This document shows, piece by piece, positions 43,325 to 50,761 of a stretch of 64,000 bases of DNA (position 1 is the stretch's first letter; every line of letters starts with the position of its first letter). The stretch comes from an uncultured Candidatus Cenarchaeum sp. (GTDB lineage Archaea; Thermoproteota; Nitrososphaeria; Nitrososphaerales; Nitrosopumilaceae): contig OY282369.1 in assembly GCA_958295735.1 (NCBI GenBank), positions 1,410,161-1,474,160 on the forward strand, in the 5' to 3' direction. The notes under the pieces are model-generated. The model saw only the letters and a list, made by a program, of their open reading frames with translations, had not been told where the DNA came from and made no database searches. The position numbers and the translations under genes were made by a program.

Positions 43325-44769
43325 CTCGAGAACCCGGCCGCCATCCCGACGAACCGCCCCGCCCGCTCCCGCGTAATCTGGCAGTGCACGTAGGAGGCCA
43401 GCGCGTTGTGCGCCAAGATGCCGTCGCAGCCGCGCTTCCCGCCGCGGCCCCGCCGCGGCCCGGATCCGCCGGGCGGCCCCACGTGCCCCCCGCCGGGGCC
43501 CTCGCACGCGTAGGCCAGCCGCGCATCGTCCGGCAGGCCCCGCATCTCGGAATAGTGGAACACGTGGCCCGCCAGCCCCGCCCCGCCCGCGGCCGCCTGG
43601 ATGGGGGTGTCCGCCAGCAGGCCGCACCGGCAGTACCCCACCCTGAGCCGGCCGGTCATGGCCGCCTCGCCGCCGATCAGCCCGACCATCCTGCGGCGCC
43701 GCGGCCGGCCGGGGCCGGCCGCGGACAGGCGGTCCGCCAGGTACATCATCCCGCCGCCCTCCGCGTACACCGGCCCGCCGCGCTCCGCGAACCTCTTCAC
43801 GGATGCGCGCATGGGCGAGTTGGCGGACAGCTCGGCGGCCCGATCCTCCGGGAACCCGCCCCCCACGTAGAGGGCGTCGCACTCGGGGAGCGCGCGGTCG
43901 GCCACCGGGCTGAAGAACCTCAGCGAGGCGCCCGCGAGGCGGAGGTTCTCCAGGCTCCGGCGGTAGTAGAACCCGAACGCGTCGTCGAGCGCCACGCACA
44001 CGACGGGCCCGGGCGCCGCGGGGGCGGCGGGGGGGCGGCCCGCGCGCCCCGCGGCGCCGCGGTGCCGGGGGAGCGGCTCGCTCGTCCTGCTCGCCCTCGC
44101 GAGCCCCCCGGCGTCCAGGAACGATGCTATCCGCGATGCCATGGCGTCGACGGCGCCGCTCCCCAGCCGCCAGGAGGGCACCAGCCCCAGCGGGCCCGAG
44201 TCCAGCGACAGCCCGGCCTCCCGCGGGACCGCCCCGAGCACGGGGATCCCCTCCCCGTCCAGGGCCTCCCTGCAGATCCGCTCGTGCCTCTCGCTGCCCA
44301 CCCTGTTCAGTATGACGCCGCGGATGCGCGTCCTGCGGCGGTGGGCTGCAAAGCCGGCGGCCACGGCGGCCACCGAGTGGCCGGCCTTGCCCGCATCCAG
44401 CACCAGCACCGCGGGCATCCTGAGGCGCGAGGCCACCGCGTACGTGCTCAGCTCGTCCTCCCCGCCGTACCCTGGGCCGCCCCCGTCGAAGTACCCCATG
44501 ACCCCCTCGGCCACCGCCACGTCGAACGGGCGCTCGGCCGCAAAGTCCTCCACCATCGTCCTGCCGTCCGCGAGGAACAGGTCTAGGTTGGCGGCGGGGC
44601 GGCCGGCAGCGGCCGAGAGGTAGCCCGCGTCCAGGTAGTCGGGCCCCGTCTTGAACGCCTGCACGGACATCCCCATGTCGCGGAACGCCCGCACCACGCC
44701 GCACGCGATCGACGTCTTGCCGGCCCCGCTGGACGGGGCGGTCACCATGAGACGCGGGACGCACTCCAC
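43318..44769 (-). CDS. cbiA: Cobyrinate a,c-diamide synthase with degenerate glutaminase nucleophile
   Basis: 483 residues. Amidates the a and c carboxylates of cobyrinate using ATP. N-terminal P-loop TAPSSGAGKTSIACGVVRAF, KTGPDYLDAGYL, EGVMGYFDG and VILNRVGSERH are intact. In the C-terminal amidotransferase domain the expected AECGGLMYL reads VYAEGGGMMYLAD: the nucleophilic Cys is Gly (codon GGC for TGC), while HVFHYSEM with the His is kept. The enzyme may use free ammonia, plausible for an ammonia oxidiser. A Pro/Ala/Arg insertion separates the halves. GTG 44769 is 27 nt from GGTTAATTTG. Confidence 0.94.
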   Translation of the reverse strand: MECVPRLMVTAPSSGAGKTSIACGVVRAFRDMGMSVQAFKTGPDYLDAGYLSAAAGRPAANLDLFLADGRTMVEDFAAERPFDVAVAEGVMGYFDGGGPGYGGEDELSTYAVASRLRMPAVLVLDAGKAGHSVAAVAAGFAAHRRRTRIRGVILNRVGSERHERICREALDGEGIPVLGAVPREAGLSLDSGPLGLVPSWRLGSGAVDAMASRIASFLDAGGLARASRTSEPLPRHRGAAGRAGRPPAAPAAPGPVVCVALDDAFGFYYRRSLENLRLAGASLRFFSPVADRALPECDALYVGGGFPEDRAAELSANSPMRASVKRFAERGGPVYAEGGGMMYLADRLSAAGPGRPRRRRMVGLIGGEAAMTGRLRVGYCRCGLLADTPIQAAAGGAGLAGHVFHYSEMRGLPDDARLAYACEGPGGGHVGPPGGSGPRRGRGGKRGCDGILAHNALASYVHCQITRERAGRFVGMAAGFSRR

Positions 44770-44838
44770 GCCGCCGCGGGCGGCCCCGCGCAAATTAACC
44801 TTTCAGCGGCCCCCGCGGGCGGCGGCCCTCTTCCTCCA

Positions 44839-45078
44839 TCACGGCGAGTCGGCCCGGGGCGGCGGGCCGTGACTCCCGTGCCGCGACATGATTTTGGTCA
44901 GCTCGCCGAGCCGCCTCTTCTCGGAGTCGTGCGCGCGGGCAAGCTCGCCGCACTCGAATTTCCGCCCGTCGCGCTCGGATCTCAGCTCGCTCATGGCGCG
45001 GCGGGCCGCCTCCAGCTCCGCCTCCAGTTCCCCCCGCGTCTTGCGCTCGCCCGTGCCGTATGGTCTGCTTGCGCGCAT
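44839..45078 (-). CDS. Small coiled-coil protein, 79 aa
   Basis: Charged heptads (RGELEAELEAARRAMSELRS, EFC/ARAHDSEKRRLGELTKI) over residues 15-66, then a short Pro-rich tail. ATG 45078 with AAAAGTTGCAATTC about 26 nt upstream. Between cbiA and cobO on the same strand; its frame is not the only open one, but the helical pattern and start signal support it. Unknown function. Confidence 0.65.
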   Translation of the reverse strand: MRASRPYGTGERKTRGELEAELEAARRAMSELRSERDGRKFECGELARAHDSEKRRLGELTKIMSRHGSHGPPPRADSP

Positions 45079-45152
45079 AACAGCGGCCGAATTGCAACTT
45101 TTCACGAAAAGCTCAACACCTGGTGACCTCGCGCGCGCCCGCGCCGGCCGCG

Positions 45153-45686
45153 CTAAAAGTCGATTCCCCTGCGGGCCTTTATTCCCGACTTGAACGGGTG
45201 CTTCACCTCCCTCATCTCCGTCACGAGGTCGGCCGCCTCCACCACCTCGGGCCTCGCGCGGTTGCCGGTAAGCACCAGGTTCAGCCTCTCGGGCCTGCCG
45301 CGTATGAGCTCCATGACGTCCCCCGCCTCCACCAGGCCCAGGTCCACCGCGTAGTTGATCTCGTCCAGTATGACGAGGTCGTACTCGTCGGACATCACCC
45401 GATCCCTGCTGAGCCGCAGGGCCTCGGCGGCGGCCCTCACGTGATCCTCCCTGGGGCTCTTGTCGTCCACTATGCCCACGAACCCCCTGCCGGCGGCCAC
45501 CATCTCGAACCGCGGGCCCAGCATGGCCGCCGAGTCGGCCTCGCCGTAGTGCCACGAGCCCTTGACGAACTGCACCATGCACGTCCTGAGGTCCCCGTAC
45601 CCGGCGGCCCGGAGGGCCATCCCCAGGGCGGCGGTGGTCTTGCCCTTGCCGCCGCCCGTGTACACGATGACCAGCCCCCTGTCCAC
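45153..45686 (-). CDS. cobO: Cob(I)yrinic acid a,c-diamide adenosyltransferase
   Basis: 177 residues, CobA/CobO/BtuR type. Adds the 5'-deoxyadenosyl group to Co(I). P-loop VIVYTGGGKGKTTAALGMAL, VQFVKGSWHYGE, DLVILDEINYAVDLGLV and NLVLTGNRARPEVVEAADLVTEM are diagnostic, ending PFKSGIKARRGIDF. GTG 45686 is 28 nt from CTTTTTAGCG. Same strand as cbiA; it completes the cobalamin block. Confidence 0.97.
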   Translation of the reverse strand: MDRGLVIVYTGGGKGKTTAALGMALRAAGYGDLRTCMVQFVKGSWHYGEADSAAMLGPRFEMVAAGRGFVGIVDDKSPREDHVRAAAEALRLSRDRVMSDEYDLVILDEINYAVDLGLVEAGDVMELIRGRPERLNLVLTGNRARPEVVEAADLVTEMREVKHPFKSGIKARRGIDF

Positions 45687-45791
45687 TGCGCGCGCCGGCG
45701 CGGCCCGCCGCTAAAAAGATTGGCGCCGATCCGGGCCCGCGCCCGGCGGAGGGGGGCGGGCGGGGCCCGCCGGCCGGAGCGCGCCCCGCCG

Positions 45792-46877
45792 CTACCCGCC
45801 GCTACCCGCGGCGCCGCTCCCCCCCAACTCGGAGACCAGCTCGGCCAGCCTCGAGTACGGGTCCTCCATTGACGCCACAAAGCGCTCCGCCCTCCTCTTT
45901 TTCGCGGCAGATCTGCCGGAGGCGAGCAGGCGCCCGACCCGCGCGGCGATCCTGGCGGGATCCTTTTCGGTCACCAGGAACCCCCGCCTCCCGAGGTACT
46001 CGGAGGTGACGTTCGGCACGGCGTCGTAGGACACCGTGGGCACCCCCATGAGCGCCGCCTCGGCCGTCATGGTGCCGCCGGACCCGACGAAGGCATCGCA
46101 GTTCTCCAGCAGGATCTTCCCGTCGTACGCCATGTCCAGCAGCCGCACGCGGGAGCCGAACTCCCTGCCCAGCCGGGCCTTCTGGTCGGCGTACCGCGAG
46201 AGCACCACCACGTTGTGGCCGGCGTACCTGTCCAGCACGCCGCGCACTATGGACGAGGTGGCCTCCCCGCTCTTCTCCTTCTCCCCCACGTACGCCGCCT
46301 GCTCCTCGACCGGCCTGATCAGTATGGTCAGGGCGCCCCCGCCCGCCGCGTACGGCAGCCCCGCGCCCCCGGACGGGGAGGCCCGCCGGATCATGGGGCC
46401 GGCGTCGATCGCCCTGTAGCGCGATATGCGCTTCCCGTCGAACCCGTACCTGGTATACGCGCTCTTCGGGATCATCCACGGGGTGAACAGCCTCTGGATC
46501 ATGGGCAGCGTCAGCCTCATCCCCACGTCGTGGTGCGGGGCGTCGTTGAACGCGGCGTGGTAGAACCCCAGCCCGTACGAGACGCGGGCGGCCTCGGGCG
46601 AGCAAAAACTCACGGTGAGGTCGGGGGAGAACTCGGAGATCATCGCGGTGAGCCTTTTCATGCGCTGCAGGCTGGCCTCGAGCTTGCCGAGCTTCTCCGC
46701 CCCGCCGTGCCTGCCCACCAGCACCACGGGAAACCGCCTTATCGCGGCCAGCGCGTGGGCCTCCTTGTACCTGCGCGACGTGCAGAGGACGTCGTGCCCG
46801 CGCGCCTTGAGTTCCTTGGCCATCGGCTCGAAGAACAGTATCTCCTTGGGGGTGAGTATGTCGAACCAGATCCTCAA
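45792..46877 (-). CDS. DUF354-family glycosyltransferase-like protein
   Basis: 361 residues. GT-B-like two-domain fold: LRIWFDILTPKEILFFEPMA and GHDVLCTSRRYKE at the N-terminus, VSFCSPEAARVSYGLGFYHAAFNDAPHHDVGM in the middle, LVLS/RYADQKARLGREF, NCDAFVGSGGTMTAEAALMGVPTVSYDAVPNVTSEYL at the C-terminus. Resembles UDP-GlcNAc 2-epimerase/glycosyltransferase folds; archaeal members are of unknown substrate. TTG 46877 is the family-consistent start; the stretch upstream is Arg/Pro-rich and not homologous. Could serve the glycans used by AglB. Confidence 0.85.
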   Translation of the reverse strand: MRIWFDILTPKEILFFEPMAKELKARGHDVLCTSRRYKEAHALAAIRRFPVVLVGRHGGAEKLGKLEASLQRMKRLTAMISEFSPDLTVSFCSPEAARVSYGLGFYHAAFNDAPHHDVGMRLTLPMIQRLFTPWMIPKSAYTRYGFDGKRISRYRAIDAGPMIRRASPSGGAGLPYAAGGGALTILIRPVEEQAAYVGEKEKSGEATSSIVRGVLDRYAGHNVVVLSRYADQKARLGREFGSRVRLLDMAYDGKILLENCDAFVGSGGTMTAEAALMGVPTVSYDAVPNVTSEYLGRRGFLVTEKDPARIAARVGRLLASGRSAAKKRRAERFVASMEDPYSRLAELVSELGGSGAAGSGG

Positions 46878-46984
46878 GCGGCGGGGCGGCGGGCGAACCG
46901 GCAATTGGGCTCGTGACCGCGGATGCGCCCGCGCCCGGCCCCGCGCCCGGCCCGGCCCCGCCGGCGCGTCCGGGCCGGGGCCGC

Positions 46985-47040
46985 GCCCGCGGCGGCGCCC
47001 CGCCCCCGATCCCGCGCCCGGATCGCGGCGGACCCTGGCC
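46985..47040 (+). repeat. Dispersed intergenic repeat family A, partial copy
   Basis: CCCCCGATCCCGCGCCCGGATCG followed by CGGCGGACCC keeps the right-half stem. Between the DUF354 gene and the gene at 47059. Confidence 0.7.
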
Positions 47041-47058
47041 CGCGCGCCGCGGTCCCCG

Positions 47059-47622
47059 CTACCCGTGATCATTGTGTCCAGCCGTCAGGTCCCGGCCGCA
47101 GACGTTGCACTTGCCCCGGTACCCGATCTTAATGATGTCCTTCGTCTCGACGTCGTATACCGGCTCGCCTCCCTCCGAGAACGACCCCGACTTGGTGATC
47201 CGGACCGCCACGACCTTTACGCGCAGCGCCTGGCCGCCGCCGAACTCGTACTCGCTGTACCTCTCTCTGATCGGCTCAAAGTCCACGACGGCGTCCGCCT
47301 TTCCCGCACGCGGCCCGCCCCGCTCGCGCTTTTGGACGCCCGAGGGCCGGCGGCGCTCCTTCGGCACGAACGTGGCGACCTGGATCGCGCAGCAGGTTAA
47401 GATGCCTCCGGAACCGTCGGGATTCGGGACGATGGTTATCACCTCGATCCGGACGCGCACCACCGCCCCGCTGCCGTCTTTTATCGCGTAGTAGCTCGGG
47501 CGCGCGCGCTTCAGCTTGCACGCCGTGTAGCCCATGCGCGCAATGCGCTCGAGGATCTCCCTCTCGGGAACCGACCGGCCGACCCTCCGGCGCTTCCGTC
47601 CCGCGCCCCCCGCCGCGGTCAT
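47059..47622 (-). CDS. Conserved-looking protein of 187 aa, unknown
   Basis: Basic N-terminus (RKRRRVGRSV), then mixed alpha/beta sequence with good codon structure: EREILERIARMGYTACKLKR, VVRVRIEVITIVPNPDGSGG, ILTCCAIQVATFVPKERR, VDFEPIRERYSEYEFGGGQA, LRVKVVAVRITKSGSFSEGG. The C-terminus CNVCGRDLTAGHNDHG has a CxxC and two His that may bind zinc. ATG 47622 is the first in-frame start after a stop. A TATA-like TTTATTACG at about 47711-47718 would place a transcript start near 47687, leaving a 65-nt leader with a 22-codon GTG frame that ends in ATGA with this start. No family recognised. Confidence 0.72.
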   Translation of the reverse strand: MTAAGGAGRKRRRVGRSVPEREILERIARMGYTACKLKRARPSYYAIKDGSGAVVRVRIEVITIVPNPDGSGGILTCCAIQVATFVPKERRRPSGVQKRERGGPRAGKADAVVDFEPIRERYSEYEFGGGQALRVKVVAVRITKSGSFSEGGEPVYDVETKDIIKIGYRGKCNVCGRDLTAGHNDHG

Positions 47623-47734
47623 CGCCGGATCCCGCCCCCCGCCGCGGGCCCCCCGCGCTCCTCACACGGGTGCATGCCGGGGATCACGAGTGCGCCGTCT
47701 CCCGTGCCGTAATAAAGTTTCACGGGGCCCGGCG

Positions 47735-47905
47735 TGCGAGGCCAGCAACCCCCGCTCCGCGGGCGCGAATCCGGATCAGCGGAGTCGTTTTCGCGCCCGT
47801 GACTGGCGGGTACGTGGCCTCGTACGGCCCGGCGGCGGGGTCGCGCGCCCGTCGGCCGCGGGCGCGAAGGCGCCTCCGCCGATCCGTATTCGCGCCCGCG
47901 GCCGG
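47735..47905. repeat. Dispersed repeat family B, two cores in opposite orientation
   Basis: Core 47761-47799 (GGGCGCGAATCCGGATCAGC, GGAGTCGTTTTCGCGCCCGT) and an inverted core 47860-47899 (GGGCGCGAAGGCGCCTCCGC, CGATCCGTATTCGCGCCCG). The segment GTACGTGGCCTCGTACGG between them recurs inverted at 31096-31116. Lies in the 430-bp gap before aIF2 alpha, which is otherwise empty up to the AGGATTAAATTG box near 48020. Confidence 0.85.
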
Positions 47906-48051
47906 CCGGCCGGCGCGCCCCGCCTGCCGCGGATCCGGGGCGTCGGGCGCATCGGGGCCGGGGATGCGCCCCGGGCGGGCGGCGGTCCGGCCGCCGGCAT
48001 CGCGGGGCGCTCTCCCGGCAGGATTAAATTGCCACCCCGGCCAGCGCGCGC

Positions 48052-48846
48052 GTGCCCGAACCGCAGGAGCTCCCCGAGCAGGGCGAGATAGTGGTGGCTA
48101 CCGTGTCGCGGCTGATGGATCACGGCGCGTACGTCTCGCTAGACGAGTACGGGGGCACGCAGGGCTTCCTCCACATATCCGAGATAGCCCCCGGATGGAT
48201 AAGGTCGGTCAGCAGGTTCGTGAGGCCGGGCGAGAAGAAGGTGCTGCTTGTAAAGAGGGTCAACGCGCGCAGGTCGGACGTCGACCTGTCGCTAAAGCAG
48301 GTCTCCATAGACCAGAAGAAGAAAAAACTGCTGGCGGTGAAGCGGTACGAAAAGGGCAAGACGCTCCTGAAGGGGGCCGTGGAGAGGGCGGGGCTCTCCG
48401 AGGCCAAGGCCGCCAGGCTCGAGGAGGCGCTGTACGCCAGGTTCGACTCGGTGTACCAGGCGTTCTCCGAGATCGCCAGGGCGGGGAAGGTGCCCGACGG
48501 CATGGGCATCGACGGCAAGACCGCGGCCGCGCTCCTGGAGGTCAGCTCCAAGATCAGGCTCCCGTCCGTGGAGATCCGCGGGGTGATGGAGATAACCAGC
48601 CCCAAGCCCGACGGCGTCGAGGTGATCAGGGAAGCGCTGGGCTCGGCCGCCGACAGGGACGGCGTCGGCATCACGTACCTGGGGGCGCCCAAGTACCGGC
48701 TGTCGGTGACCGCGAAGGACTTCAAGTCGGCCGAAAAGCAGCTCAAGCCGCTGGTGGACGGGATACAGCGCACTATAGAGAGGAAGAGGGGGGGCGGCAC
48801 GTTCAAGTTCGCCAGGGAAGAGTCGAGGAAGACCCGGGAGGGGTGA
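48052..48846 (+). CDS. eif2a: Translation initiation factor aIF2 alpha
   Basis: 264 residues. Binds initiator tRNA with aIF2 gamma. S1 domain at the N-terminus (GEIVVATVSRLMDHGAYVSL, GGTQGFLHISEIAPGWIRSV, RVNARRSDVDLSLKQVS), helical middle, and the C-terminal alpha/beta domain (GVGITYLGAPKYRLSVTAKDFKSAEKQL). GTG 48052 follows GATTAAATT by 27 nt. Nop10 follows 15 nt later, a classical archaeal pair. Confidence 0.97.
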   Translation: MPEPQELPEQGEIVVATVSRLMDHGAYVSLDEYGGTQGFLHISEIAPGWIRSVSRFVRPGEKKVLLVKRVNARRSDVDLSLKQVSIDQKKKKLLAVKRYEKGKTLLKGAVERAGLSEAKAARLEEALYARFDSVYQAFSEIARAGKVPDGMGIDGKTAAALLEVSSKIRLPSVEIRGVMEITSPKPDGVEVIREALGSAADRDGVGITYLGAPKYRLSVTAKDFKSAEKQLKPLVDGIQRTIERKRGGGTFKFAREESRKTREG

Positions 48847-48861
48847 GGAACGAGGTTCCAG

Positions 48862-49017
48862 ATGCGCAGGTGCCTGCTGTGCGGCCGCTACACGCTGAAC
48901 CCGGCCTGCCCCGGCTGCGGGGGGGACACCAGGTCGGCCCACCCCGCAAAGTACTCCCCCGACGACAAGTACGCCAGGTACCGGCTGGCCTCCAAGTACG
49001 GCAAGAGCGCCGCCTGA
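48862..49017 (+). CDS. nop10: H/ACA ribonucleoprotein subunit Nop10
   Basis: 51 residues: MRRCLLCGRYTLNPACPGCG, a zinc-binding CxxC pair, followed by DTRSAHPAKYSPDDKYARYR, the conserved linear segment that contacts the Cbf5 pseudouridine synthase. Co-transcribed with aIF2 alpha. Confidence 0.96.
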   Translation: MRRCLLCGRYTLNPACPGCGGDTRSAHPAKYSPDDKYARYRLASKYGKSAA

Positions 49018-49094
49018 CCGCGGCGGGACCCCCGGCCGGGGGCGCGGCCTGCCGCGGGCGGGTCCGCGCCCGCTCCCCGCCCGCAGGCTCGCGC

Positions 49095-49160
49095 CCAAAT
49101 TGAGACTGCGCCCGGCGGCGGCAGCCGCCCGCCGATCCCGCGCCCGGATCGCAACGGACG
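49095..49160 (+). repeat. Dispersed intergenic repeat family A
   Basis: GACTGCGCCCGGCGGCGGCA, then CCGATCCCGCGCCCGGATCG and CAACGGACG. Ends about 14 bp before the insertion-sequence target site. Confidence 0.75.
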
Positions 49161-49181
49161 TATCTGCGCCGCCCCGCCCTC

Positions 49182-50511
49182 TAGTCTATCTCATAACTAC
49201 CCTGGACGGCGCCGGGGCTCCGCTCCTCCCCCCTCCCCTTCCCCCTTCTCCCCCCAAGTCCCCCTATCCGATCCCCCCCGAGGCCATGCCGACCAGCCTG
49301 TTGTAGAGCGCCACCTTGAGGCCGACCTCCTGGACTATGTTCTTCCACTTCAGGGCGCGCACGTCGCTCCCGAACAGGCGCTTGACTGCCGAAAAGACGA
49401 TCTCGATCGTCCAGCGCCGGCCGTACCTGCTGGCCGCCTTCCACGCCTCCATGCTGGCCGCCTTTTCCGCGGCGGTCAGGTCCGAGACGTACTTTGTGCC
49501 GAAGCCCAGCTGCTCCCGCACCACCCTGCCCCACTCGTCGCCCTCGCCCTTGCCGGCCGTGGTGGCGTTCTTTCCCATCTTGATGAACGGGACGATCCCG
49601 AGCTCCTTGCACAGGGCGACGTTCTTGCGCGACGCGTACGCGCCGTCGGCGTAGATGACTTTCTCCGCCCCCTCCGCGGCCGCCGCGGTCACGGCGGCAG
49701 AGACGGACGCCTCCGGCTCCCGCTCGCGGGCCGTCCCGCCGTTGTCGGCGGCGACCGCGCGCGCCGCGGCCGCCTCCTCGGAGGCGGAGCACATGGCCTC
49801 TGCCGCGATCGCCGCGGCCGCCTCTTCCTTCTCTTCCGCCTCCTTGCCCCGCGCCTCCCCGCGCGCCGCCGCCCTGTCCAGGGCCGCGACCGCCTCGGTG
49901 ACGAGCGTCTCGAAGACTGGCGCGTCGCCGGTCTTCTCGTCGGTCACCTTCAGCGCCAGGACGTGGTGCGTGTCCACGTCCACCAGCATGTGCACCCTCA
50001 CGAACCCGCGCTTCAGCTTCCACTTCTTCGTTATCCACTCCCCGCGGTTGTGCTGCTGCAGGCCTGACGAGTCGGTGGCCATCCGCACGGTGCACTTGCT
50101 GCTCGACGCGATGACCATCCCCTCGCAGATGTCCACCTTTATCCCGTTGATCCTCCTGCATATCTGGGCGTGCCTCGGCGTGCCGTCGTCGCCCAGCGCC
50201 TGCCGGGCCAGGCCCTCCAGGGCCTCGTACGACGCGCCGGTCAGGCACCTTATGGCCGCCAGGGCCAGGAACATGGACTCGGCGTACCGGTACGGGGCCC
50301 CGACCTTCTTCCGGTTCATCTTCTCGAGCTCCTCGCCCTCGTTCGGATCCCTCTGCAGGACGAGCAGCCTGCCGCGCGCCACGTACTTGGATTCTGCCAC
50401 GCCATGGTGTGGCCGGGCGGGTTTTTGGCCCGTATTGTCAACAAAAGTCGCCCGTTCGCGATCATTGTCTTGAGCTGGATCGGGTTTCAGGCGTGATTAT
50501 GAGATAGACTA
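49182..50511 (-). mobile_element. Complete 1,330-bp insertion sequence, IS5-like
   Basis: Left end TAGTCTATCTCATAA (49182-49196) and right end TTATGAGATAGACTA (50497-50511) are perfect 15-bp inverted repeats. They are flanked by an identical 8-bp target duplication CCGCCCTC (49174-49181 and 50512-50519). One intact transposase fills the element. Exact ends and target site imply a recent insertion, in the gap between nop10 and the small membrane-protein gene; no gene was broken. Confidence 0.96.
49264..50400 (-). CDS. DDE transposase, IS5-like
   Basis: 378 residues. N-terminal helical region (YRYAESMFLALAAIRCLTGASYEALEGLA), first catalytic Asp in VRMATDSSGLQ, second in KVIYADGAYASRKN, and the Glu region in RRWTIEIVFSAVKRLFG, as in IS5-type DDE enzymes. 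Between the first two acidic motifs sits an unusual Ala/Glu-rich insertion of about 65 residues (ARGKEAEEKEEAAAAIAAEA ... EASVSAAVTAAAAEGAE), probably a surface helix. GTG 50400 start; the frame is intact, so the element may be active. Confidence 0.93.
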   Translation of the reverse strand: MAESKYVARGRLLVLQRDPNEGEELEKMNRKKVGAPYRYAESMFLALAAIRCLTGASYEALEGLARQALGDDGTPRHAQICRRINGIKVDICEGMVIASSSKCTVRMATDSSGLQQHNRGEWITKKWKLKRGFVRVHMLVDVDTHHVLALKVTDEKTGDAPVFETLVTEAVAALDRAAARGEARGKEAEEKEEAAAAIAAEAMCSASEEAAAARAVAADNGGTAREREPEASVSAAVTAAAAEGAEKVIYADGAYASRKNVALCKELGIVPFIKMGKNATTAGKGEGDEWGRVVREQLGFGTKYVSDLTAAEKAASMEAWKAASRYGRRWTIEIVFSAVKRLFGSDVRALKWKNIVQEVGLKVALYNRLVGMASGGIG

Positions 50512-50554
50512 CCGCCCTCCCAATCTATTTAACGGCGCCCCGCCCCGCCCTCCC

Positions 50555-50761
50555 GTGGCGGGCATCTTCGAGTCCATTCCGTTAATCTCAGTCATACTTT
50601 TTGCCGTGGGCCTGGTCGGGGTCATGGTGTATGAGCGGGCGAGATCCAGGGAAAGGCACGAGCGCGAGATGCGGGACGGGGAAGGGGAGCAGCCGCAGCA
50701 GCCGGAGCCGGAGCGGCGCGCGAAAAGGAAGGAAAAGAAGGGCGCCGCCCCTCCATCCTGA
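50555..50761 (+). CDS. Small single-span membrane protein, 68 aa
   Basis: One hydrophobic segment (IPLISVILFAVGLVGVMVYE, residues 8-27), then a highly charged Arg/Glu/Gln/Lys tail. GTG 50555 follows CTATTTAACG by 27 nt (leaderless). Its 3' part overlaps the upstream extension of the helicase frame; the helicase is probably co-expressed. No family recognised. Confidence 0.72.
   Translation: MAGIFESIPLISVILFAVGLVGVMVYERARSRERHEREMRDGEGEQPQQPEPERRAKRKEKKGAAPPS

Noticed and set aside
47622-47687. 22-codon GTG frame ending in ATGA before the gene at 47622, as a leader peptide
   Set aside because: Promoter spacing allows it, but there is no recognisable peptide or attenuator structure; mentioned only in the gene entry.
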